Source: Alphaproteobacteria bacterium (lineage in GTDB: Bacteria > Pseudomonadota > Alphaproteobacteria > Micavibrionales > Micavibrionaceae). Taken from it: a stretch of DNA of 64,000 nucleotides. Where the stretch lies: NCBI GenBank assembly GCA_030432025.1, contig JAUIIA010000004.1, positions 186,001-250,000 of the forward strand, written 5' to 3'. The notes under the pieces are model-generated. The model was not told the DNA's origin. It saw only the letters and a program-made list of their open reading frames with translations, and did no database searches. Every line of letters starts with the position of its first letter. The first letter of the stretch is position 1. A program made the position numbers and the translations under genes. This document shows positions 57,542 through 64,000 of this stretch, in pieces.

Positions 57542-57925
57542 ATCTCTGTTTAAGCAAACTCTTGTTTGTATTGCAAACAATAAAAGCGTTTTGGGGAATA
57601 TCACGGGCCATGGCTGTTTTGGAGGACCAAGGCGCGCAGTTCCTTAAACGCTTTTTAAATTCTGTCCGTAGACCTGCACTTGAGCGCAGTAGTTTCATTT
57701 TTTTATCATTGAACAGACGGTTTACACCCTGAGTTTCACTCTTTACCGCATTCGCGTTTGTCCGATCTGCTCTGTTACTTAATTTAGAGCATTATTCGAA
57801 CGTATCGTCAATATAAATGATAATAAAAATACACAAAAAGGCACAAAAAGAAATAATATTACAATATTAGCGAGGTCTTATTTTTGGGTTGATCTTTTCC
57901 ATAATATTAAATATAGTCTGCCGCC
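57542..57925. other. Gene-free region upstream of the ilv leader and acetyltransferase-like gene
   Basis: 384 bp. The part near 57542-57700 must hold the promoter of the ilv leader on the reverse strand, although I cannot fix -35 and -10. The part from about 57775 to 57915 is very AT-rich and may carry the promoter of the gene at 57926. No further gene is supported. Confidence 0.5.
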
Positions 57926-58501
57926 ATGGATTATTTAGATGCCATAGCAGAAGAGCTTCAAGAGCTTGGAATAGACGTCAGCTTTGATGACGGTGAGGAC
58001 GGCGTGGAGTTTCTCGATGCTGATGCGGAGCCTGTACTCGGGTTTGATTTGCGTCTTGATCCGGCGCATGGCACAGCGATTATCAAGAATTTTTCCGTTG
58101 GACCGGATTATAAGGGTCGCGGCATCAGCGTGATGGCCTTGCAGCACATTGCCGAAATGTGTGTGGAAGAGGAAATCGACAATCTTGAGCTTGATCACGT
58201 TGTTGGCGATGGCATGACATTCTGGCCGAAATACGGAGCGCATCCCAAAAATCTCGATGAACTTCCGCTTCTTATTGAGCATATGTTGCATCAGGGCAGC
58301 TATGAGGATGCGCAAGGAACGCTGTCTGATTTGTTTGATATGGCGGCGGATGATGCGCAGGATGCTTGGTATGAGATGACCAGAGACGAGGCAGAGATGG
58401 ATGAGAGCTGTGTGATGCTGATCAACCGCGTGCTTTCCGACGATCGTACAATGGTTATGGATTTGACGCGTACAGAAGTTCTGGAACGTTTAGGCCTTTA
58501 A
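57926..58501 (+). CDS. Acidic protein with a GNAT-like domain
   Basis: 191 residues, rich in Asp and Glu. The middle 'NFSVGPDYKGRGISVMALQHIAEMC' resembles the acetyl-CoA-binding motif A (RGxG/A) of GNAT enzymes, and 'LELDHVVGDGMTFWPKYGA' fits motif B. The C-terminal 60 residues are an acidic helical extension with no match I know. It converges on the following gene with a 4-bp overlap. Enzyme activity is not certain. Confidence 0.65.
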   Translation: MDYLDAIAEELQELGIDVSFDDGEDGVEFLDADAEPVLGFDLRLDPAHGTAIIKNFSVGPDYKGRGISVMALQHIAEMCVEEEIDNLELDHVVGDGMTFWPKYGAHPKNLDELPLLIEHMLHQGSYEDAQGTLSDLFDMAADDAQDAWYEMTRDEAEMDESCVMLINRVLSDDRTMVMDLTRTEVLERLGL

Positions 58502-59046
58502 GCGTCCTTTGTATAGGCTTGATCGCTGTGAAACTCCCATGCGACCTCTTCCGGCACAGTGGCTTCGAATAAATCGGGATATGTGCGGGTGAGCTTTCTA
58601 AGTTTCTCTAAACCTTCAAGATAAGCAGCGTCACCATGGGGCAGGTCATGCATTGCTTCGGTTTTGTAGCCAACCGCATGCATGAGCTGTACAGCGTTGT
58701 TTGTGGTCAGGCCCATTGTCACCAATTCAGCGCAGATTTTTGTTGTTGGGTTACTGATCGGGCTGAAACCATGTCCGCCCATACTGTCATAGGCATTGCG
58801 CAACTCTTCCCAGCTTCCTGCATATGTGCCGGGGATGGCGTTTGAAAGGCGCTGTCTACGGCTTGGTTTGAGGAAGGCGCTTCGCAGTGCTTCGGCTTCC
58901 TCACGCTGGGGCTCGTTCATATCGCGGCCAAAAATGACGTCTGCGATTTCTTCGGGTGTGCGGTGAATAATCACCCGCCCCGATAGTTCTTCACGCAGGG
59001 CGTTACCGGCCTTTAGAAAGCGCTGAATGAGTGCCTTTTTATTCAT
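58498..59046 (-). CDS. Conserved-looking cytosolic protein, function unknown
   Basis: 182 residues, mostly helical, without signal peptide or membrane segment. There is a Gly-His-Gly stretch ('MGGHGFSPIS') and several His/Asp clusters (e.g. 'HDLPHGDAAYLEG') but no motif I can name. It lies 37 bp downstream of miaA in the same direction and may be co-transcribed with it. Confidence 0.6.
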   Translation of the reverse strand: MNKKALIQRFLKAGNALREELSGRVIIHRTPEEIADVIFGRDMNEPQREEAEALRSAFLKPSRRQRLSNAIPGTYAGSWEELRNAYDSMGGHGFSPISNPTTKICAELVTMGLTTNNAVQLMHAVGYKTEAMHDLPHGDAAYLEGLEKLRKLTRTYPDLFEATVPEEVAWEFHSDQAYTKDA

Positions 59047-59083
59047 GCACGTTTCATAGCAGGTTGTTTTTAATTATGTCAAT

Positions 59084-59953
59084 TTAAAGCTGATTTCTGA
59101 ACCATGTGACTTGCCGCTTGGCGTAGCGGCGGGTGATGCCTTGTGCGGTTTCTATAGCCTCGTCCAGTTCAAGCTCACCATTTAGATGCGCGCGCAGTTC
59201 TCTGAACCCCAGAGCCTTGCATAAAGGTACGCCTTCTTTTACGTCTTCACTCTCAAGCCGTGCGGTAAATTCCTTCGTTTCTTCAAGAGCGCCGTTCTCT
59301 ACCATCCACTCAAAGCGTCTGTTGCAGCGGTCATATAAATCCTCACGCTCGGGCAGGATTTTATGGATTTCGAATTGCCAATTTTCAGGTGGACCGGAGC
59401 GCGGCATTTCCTGCCATTCGGCAAGTGACTTTCCGGTGGCTTCCAGCACTTCCATGGCGCGGATGATGCGGGCCTTGTGGTTAACGTGAAATCGGGATGC
59501 CATTTCGGGGTCACGGGCTTCCAGTTCCGCATAGAAGGCTTCTGCGCCTATCTTTTCATATCTGGCAACGACGGCATCGCGGATATCTTCAGGTATATCG
59601 GGGATCGGAGAAAGGCCGTCGATGAGGGCTTTGATGTAAAGACCTGTTCCGCCGCAAATGATCGGTGTTTTGCCGCTTTCGATAACTTCATTAATAACGG
59701 GTTCGGCAATCTCGCGATAGTTGCCTGCACTGCAGACATCGTTAGGATGAAGCGTGGCATAGAGGCGGTGGGGTACGCGGTCTTTGTCTTCGTCAGAAGG
59801 TTGAGCTGACAGTAGGGGCAGCCCGTCATAGATTTGCTGGCTGTCGCAATTGATGATTACGCCATCAAGCTTTTCCGCCAATTGTATGGCTGTGTCGGAT
59901 TTACCGCTGGCTGTGGGACCCGCGATAATATGGACGGTGGCTAGAGTGCTCAT
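59084..59953 (-). CDS. miaA: tRNA dimethylallyltransferase
   Basis: Adds a dimethylallyl group to A37 of tRNAs that read UNN codons. It has 289 residues. P-loop 'AGPTASGKSDTAIQL' (residues 11-25), 'NCDSQQIYDGLPLLSAQP' and 'CGGTGLYIKALIDGLSPIP' are diagnostic, as is the C-terminal 'RYAKRQVTWFRNQ'. It overlaps the acetyltransferase upstream by 4 bp. Confidence 0.95.
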   Translation of the reverse strand: MSTLATVHIIAGPTASGKSDTAIQLAEKLDGVIINCDSQQIYDGLPLLSAQPSDEDKDRVPHRLYATLHPNDVCSAGNYREIAEPVINEVIESGKTPIICGGTGLYIKALIDGLSPIPDIPEDIRDAVVARYEKIGAEAFYAELEARDPEMASRFHVNHKARIIRAMEVLEATGKSLAEWQEMPRSGPPENWQFEIHKILPEREDLYDRCNRRFEWMVENGALEETKEFTARLESEDVKEGVPLCKALGFRELRAHLNGELELDEAIETAQGITRRYAKRQVTWFRNQL

Positions 59954-60459
59954 GATGTTCGTTTTAGCACAAACAGGTTTGAGGGGCGTATAGAGTCATC
60001 CGGTAAAAATACATCCGTGCTGCCTTTCGGGATGAAGCCGTTCTTCATCAATACGGCGTCGGAAGCGGGATTGTCCTTGGCTGTGGTCGCATAGATTTCA
60101 TCAAGCTGTAGTTCTTCCAGGCCAAAAGACGCGACGGAAATAAGCATTTCACTGGCAAAGCCTTGTCCTTGCATGTCCTTACTGACCCAATAGCCGACTT
60201 CAGCGCGGTCGTTATCTTCGAGGTGCAGTCCAATGCAGCCGGCGGGCTGACCTTCATGTCTGGCTATAAACAGATACTCGCTGCCCGTAACGGCTCCGGT
60301 CACGGCCTTGGCGCACCACCATTGGACCTGTTTGTCTGTAAGGGGCCATTTCAGGAATGAAATGATCTCGCATGTGTGCTCATCATTTAATGTATGAAAA
60401 ACGGCGTCAAAATCATCCGCAGTAATCAGGGATAAATGAAGACGCGCGCTTTCCAACAT
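59950..60459 (-). CDS. GNAT-family N-acetyltransferase (RimJ/RimL-like)
   Basis: 169 residues. 'ARLHLSLITADDFDAVF' start and 'VGYWVSKDMQGQGFASEML' (the acetyl-CoA loop QGQGFA) match the RimJ/RimL-type acetyltransferase family, as does 'ASDAVLMKNGF'. Substrate unknown. It sits between degP and miaA, with 4-bp overlap to miaA. Confidence 0.88.
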   Translation of the reverse strand: MLESARLHLSLITADDFDAVFHTLNDEHTCEIISFLKWPLTDKQVQWWCAKAVTGAVTGSEYLFIARHEGQPAGCIGLHLEDNDRAEVGYWVSKDMQGQGFASEMLISVASFGLEELQLDEIYATTAKDNPASDAVLMKNGFIPKGSTDVFLPDDSIRPSNLFVLKRTS

Positions 60460-60464
60460 ATGAC

Positions 60465-61928
60465 CTATTGTAGCTTGAGCGCGAGGAAACGCACTTCGCC
60501 ATCCCGGTTGATGAGGAGCAGGACAGAAGGTCTGCCGTTGCCTGCGGCATTCTTAATGATGTCCGCGACTTCCTGAGGGTCGGAGACTTCCTGCTGGTTG
60601 ATTTCAACGATTACATCGCCGAGGTCCAGACCTTTTCTGGCGGCTTCGGAGCGTGGCTGCACGTTGCTGATCAGTACGCCGTTTACGGACGGGCCGATGC
60701 CGAATTCATCGCGCAAAGACTTTGTGATTTCTTTGACGCTCATGCCGACACTATCGATTTTCAAGCCGCCATCGCCGATTTCACTGCCCGCGGTCAACAG
60801 GCCTTCTTCTTCGGCTTTTTCCAGTTCGCCGATCTTGACCTCGGCCGTATCGATGTCGCCTTCACGCCAGAATTTAATGACGGCGGTAGAGCCGATCGGT
60901 AACCCGGCGACGATGCGCGGCAGTGCACGCATTTCATCGATAGGTTGGCCGTTAACTTCGAGAATGATATCACCCGCTTTGATCTTGCTCCCATCCGCAG
61001 GGCCGTCCGGCGTAACGCTGGCGATCAGCGCGCCGTGAGGTTTTTCAAGCCCTAGGCTTTCGGCAATTTCTTCCGTTACGCTTTGAATGCGTACGCCCAG
61101 CCAACCACGGCGGGTACGGCCGAATTTGATGATTTGGTCAATTACAGGGGCAGCTAGATCTGATGGGATGGCAAAACCGATACCGACAGAGCCGCCTGAA
61201 GGAGAAAAGATAGCTGTGTTAATGCCGATCACTTTTCCATGCATGTCGAACATAGGGCCGCCGGAGTTACCACGGTTGATGGATGCATCCGTTTGCAAAA
61301 AGTCATCATAGGGACCGGCGTTGATGTCACGCTGGCGGGCGGAGATGATCCCTGCAGTGACTGTACCGCCGAGGCCGAATGGGTTACCGATGGCAACGAC
61401 CCAGTCGCCGACGCGCAGGACGGAGCTTTCACCAAACTCGACAGCGGTCAGTTTCTTTTTGGTGTCGACTTTTAGCACGGCAAGGTCTGTCTTTTCATCC
61501 GTGCCGATCACTTCTGCAGTCAATGTTTCATCATCGTGGAACGTTACACGGACTTCGTCGGCGTCGCGTACAACATGGTTGTTGGTAATGATATATCCGT
61601 TTTCCGCATCAATAACGAAACCCGAGCCGAGGGAGGCTTGCGGTTCGAAGGGCATGCCCTGACGGCGTTCCATAAATTCTTCGAAGAAATCCTGAAATGG
61701 TGATCCTTCGGGGAATTGAGGGAGGTCGGGAAAGTCCTGAGCGTCGCCTACATTGTGTGTGGATGAGATATTCACCACAGCAGGTATGAGCTCTTCAACG
61801 ATGTCCGCAAAACCACCATGTTGTGACGGTGGTAAGCCTTTTGCCGATGCCTGTGTGCTTATGAGGGGCAAGGCAAGCAGGCTTAAACATATGATGCTGC
61901 TCAGCATGAAAAAACGGTAAGTCTTCAT
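60465..61928 (-). CDS. degP: Periplasmic serine protease DegP/Do family
   Basis: 487 residues with a signal peptide (about 1-29). Catalytic triad H118 ('ITNNHVV'), D148 ('TDLAVLK') and S222 ('RGNSGGP'). Two PDZ domains follow (about 285-375 and 395-480). It degrades misfolded proteins in the periplasm. It lies 47 bp downstream of hflC, an arrangement common in alphaproteobacteria. Confidence 0.95.
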   Translation of the reverse strand: MKTYRFFMLSSIICLSLLALPLISTQASAKGLPPSQHGGFADIVEELIPAVVNISSTHNVGDAQDFPDLPQFPEGSPFQDFFEEFMERRQGMPFEPQASLGSGFVIDAENGYIITNNHVVRDADEVRVTFHDDETLTAEVIGTDEKTDLAVLKVDTKKKLTAVEFGESSVLRVGDWVVAIGNPFGLGGTVTAGIISARQRDINAGPYDDFLQTDASINRGNSGGPMFDMHGKVIGINTAIFSPSGGSVGIGFAIPSDLAAPVIDQIIKFGRTRRGWLGVRIQSVTEEIAESLGLEKPHGALIASVTPDGPADGSKIKAGDIILEVNGQPIDEMRALPRIVAGLPIGSTAVIKFWREGDIDTAEVKIGELEKAEEEGLLTAGSEIGDGGLKIDSVGMSVKEITKSLRDEFGIGPSVNGVLISNVQPRSEAARKGLDLGDVIVEINQQEVSDPQEVADIIKNAAGNGRPSVLLLINRDGEVRFLALKLQ

Positions 61929-61975
61929 TTCTTACTCCTTTTGATGATTAAAGTTTCTACTTATTTAATCTGTTT

Positions 61976-62911
61976 TTATTGCTCGTCAAAGTGCTTGAAG
62001 AACTCACTGTCCGGCGACAGGATGAGTTGGGTGTCCGGATCGGCCAGTGTGTTTCTGTACGCTTCCATGGAACGGATGAATGAGTAGAATTCCTTATCCT
62101 TATTGAAAGCATCGGCGTAGATGCGGATGGCTTCTTTATCGCCTTCACCCTTGATGATGGATGCATCACGTTGCGCTTCCGCGATCAGAACTGTTCGCTC
62201 CTTTTCAGCTGTGGAGCGGATTTCCAATGCACGCTCCTCACCTTTCGCGCGAGTTTCCGTAGCGCGTTCTTTCAGTTCGGATTGCATACGACGAACAGTA
62301 GATGTTCTCAATTCGGCTGTCAGGTCGGCACGAACGATACGAACGTCGACAATCTCGATGCCCAGACGGTCGTTTTCAGTAGCTTTGTTCACGCGGTCCT
62401 GAATGTCGCGCATTACTTGCGTACGTGTTGGTGATAGCAGTTGTTGTAAGCTGGTTTTACCAAGCTCGGCACGTGTTGCGTCGTTGAGAATGTTTTCAAG
62501 GCGTGAATTTGCCGCGCTGATTGTGCGCAATGTTTTCAGGAATTGCAGCGGATCAACGATTTTGTAACGTGCGAATGTATCAAGGATGATTGGTTCCCCT
62601 GTTACATTGGCAATGCTGGACTGGCCTTCGCTTTCTTCATCGTCCTCGTCCTGCGGTGGTCCGATATCTACACTGGAGATAACGACTTGCTCAGGGGCAG
62701 GGTCGACAGAGAGGATGCGACGGTCGAAATATTGAACTGTCTGGACTACAGGAATTTTAGTATGTAGTCCCGGGCCGTTAACGTCGCCAACCGGTTGACC
62801 GAGTTGCAGGACGATGGCTTGTTCTGTTTCATCGACAATGAAGAACACTTGCGAGGCGGCAATCAAAGCGAACGCGAAAAGGGCTAAGGAAATGAGGAGT
62901 GGTTTATTCAT
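61976..62911 (-). CDS. hflC: FtsH modulator HflC
   Basis: 311 residues. One N-terminal membrane segment (about 5-25), then a band-7/SPFH domain ('VDETEQAIVLQLGQPVG', 'DVRIVRADLTAE') and a helical region with 'GEERALEIRSTAEKERTVLIAEAQRDASIIKGEGD'-type coiled coil, seen in part. With HflK it forms a membrane complex around the protease FtsH. An acidic stretch near residue 90 is an insertion relative to E. coli. It is 27 bp after hflK. Confidence 0.95.
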   Translation of the reverse strand: MNKPLLISLALFAFALIAASQVFFIVDETEQAIVLQLGQPVGDVNGPGLHTKIPVVQTVQYFDRRILSVDPAPEQVVISSVDIGPPQDEDDEESEGQSSIANVTGEPIILDTFARYKIVDPLQFLKTLRTISAANSRLENILNDATRAELGKTSLQQLLSPTRTQVMRDIQDRVNKATENDRLGIEIVDVRIVRADLTAELRTSTVRRMQSELKERATETRAKGEERALEIRSTAEKERTVLIAEAQRDASIIKGEGDKEAIRIYADAFNKDKEFYSFIRSMEAYRNTLADPDTQLILSPDSEFFKHFDEQ

Positions 62912-62938
62912 TTTATTCTCTTTTATCTCTTTTCTGAA

Positions 62939-64000
62939 TTAGTTCATGCTGCCGGAGCGTGAGGAGCTGGAGCCTGCGGCCGGACGTACACGGTTTAGTT
63001 CGTTCAGCGGAAGGTATGGCACTGCGCCGCCGCCCGCTTTTCCGTCCAGAATGATTTTCTGCGCGTTGCTTAAGACATCTTCCATAGTCTCGAGGTAGAT
63101 GCGCTCCTTAGTGACGTCCTTACCGGTTAGGTAGGCTTGGTAGATGTCTTCGAAGCGTGCGGTATCCCCTTTTGAACGGTCAATCGTTGATTGCTTATAC
63201 GCTTGGGCTTCCTGCAACATCTGGATCGCGGCACCACGTGCACGCGGTAAAATGTCTTCGCGGTAAGCATCGGCACGGTTCTGAACATCTTCAGCATCCT
63301 GTTTCGCGGATTGTACGTCCTGGAAGGCGGCTTGTACGTCAGGGTGGACTTCGGCACGTTCGATCAGAACCTGCGTAATGTTCACACCGGACTTGTATTC
63401 ATCAAGGTTGGTCTGGATGATTCTTTTGGCGGCTTCCGCTACGGCAGCACGGCTTGTTGTGATGATCGGGAACATGTCGGTTTGGCCGACAACTTCACGG
63501 ATCGCACTTTCAGCAACTTTCTTGATTGTGTTTTCCTGCTCGCGGATTTCAAAGAGATAATCTTCGGAGGATTTGATATTCCACTGAATGACCATATCCA
63601 AATCAACGATGTTACGGTCAGATGTCAGCATCAGGCTTTCATCAGGTATGTCCCTGCGCGACGATGCGCCGTTACGGGAAAAGGCTTCCTGAAAGCCGAT
63701 ATTCATTTTGCGGATCTCTTCCACATTGACGATTTCAACGGTTTCGATCGGAGCGGGCAAATGGTAACCCAGACCCGGGTCAGCTTTGGTTTCGGACCAT
63801 GCGCCGAAACGTTGTTCGACAGCGTGTTCGCCGGGGTTTACGACATAAAAACCACTTGCGAGCCAAAGAAGAACTACACCGATGATCAACATGCCGATCA
63901 TGGGGGTACCCTGAAAACGGTTGGGCATTACGCTGCGGAAGTTTTCCTGCGCTTTGCGAAGCATTTCGTCAAGATCGGGAGGCTCGCCGCCACCGCCACC
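62939..64000 (-). CDS. hflK: FtsH modulator HflK (5' end cut by the window)
   Basis: 353 residues are visible, and the frame is open to base 64000, so the N-terminus is missing. The visible start GGGGGEPPDLDEMLRK is the Gly/Pro-rich cytosolic lead typical of HflK. It is followed by one membrane segment (about 33-53) and a band-7 domain ('NPGEHAVEQRFGAW', 'DLDMVIQWNI'), then the Gln/Ala-rich helix. The upstream part lies outside the window. Confidence 0.95.
   Translation of the reverse strand, partial: GGGGGEPPDLDEMLRKAQENFRSVMPNRFQGTPMIGMLIIGVVLLWLASGFYVVNPGEHAVEQRFGAWSETKADPGLGYHLPAPIETVEIVNVEEIRKMNIGFQEAFSRNGASSRRDIPDESLMLTSDRNIVDLDMVIQWNIKSSEDYLFEIREQENTIKKVAESAIREVVGQTDMFPIITTSRAAVAEAAKRIIQTNLDEYKSGVNITQVLIERAEVHPDVQAAFQDVQSAKQDAEDVQNRADAYREDILPRARGAAIQMLQEAQAYKQSTIDRSKGDTARFEDIYQAYLTGKDVTKERIYLETMEDVLSNAQKIILDGKAGGGAVPYLPLNELNRVRPAAGSSSSRSGSMN

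Noticed and set aside
57435-57698. 87-codon reverse-strand frame upstream of ilvB
   Set aside because: It overlaps the leader peptide and ends just before the attenuator in another frame, has no ribosome binding site and is very basic.

Overview
The window looks like chromosome from a Gram-negative alphaproteobacterium. Evidence: about 50% GC by eye, outer-membrane proteins and lipoproteins, an hflK-hflC-degP cluster, a bioBFDA cluster, class I IlvC, and Dot/Icm-like type IVB secretion genes (dotL, dotM). Dot/Icm genes in a free-standing alphaproteobacterial chromosome would fit a Micavibrio-like or related lineage, but that assignment is an inference. Most of the window is ordinary housekeeping DNA. 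I see no phage, insertion sequence, CRISPR array or rRNA.

Layout. 1-4140: biotin genes bioB (3' end only), bioF, bioD, bioA and an overlapping ferritin-like di-iron protein. 4219-10878: dnaN, recF, a methyltransferase, hisC (reverse) and gyrB. 10898-15494: an orphan N-acetylglutaminylglutamine synthetase, argS and a Fic-like protein whose catalytic motif has decayed. 15491-20559 (reverse): a type IVB secretion block of dotM, an unknown membrane protein, dotL and a pilin-like protein. 20756-20919: tRNA-Thr and a tRNA-Gln with a damaged acceptor stem. 20930-22438: an internally shortened ArsB/NhaD-type permease and a universal stress protein. 22647-28315: a hybrid histidine kinase, a YfiR-like protein and a TonB-dependent receptor.

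28317-34122 (reverse): a tripartite RND efflux operon. 34243-36469 (reverse): queC-queD-queE-queF behind a preQ1 riboswitch. 36578-41432: two divergent iron-related operons around a region with three Fur-box-like sites. One encodes a porin, an FMN-binding protein, a PepSY-type membrane protein and ApbE; the other a cupredoxin protein and an FTR1 permease. 41650-50293: outer-membrane, lipoprotein, response regulator, formyltransferase, rod-like, methyltransferase, MAPEG and EamA genes.

50371-57541 (reverse) is a branched-chain amino acid region. A 22-residue leader peptide rich in Val, Leu and Ile and an attenuator terminator precede ilvB. A small membrane protein and a sodium:solute symporter lie between ilvB and ilvH, followed by a lipoprotein, a hydrolase-OsmC fusion and ilvC. 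57926-64000: two poorly characterised genes, miaA, an acetyltransferase, degP, hflC and hflK (5' end cut by the window).

The most unusual items are the di-iron protein fused by overlap to the biotin operon, the type IVB block with an unknown gene between dotL and dotM, the aberrant tRNA-Gln, the symporter pair inside the attenuated ilv unit, and the divergent iron/flavinylation locus.
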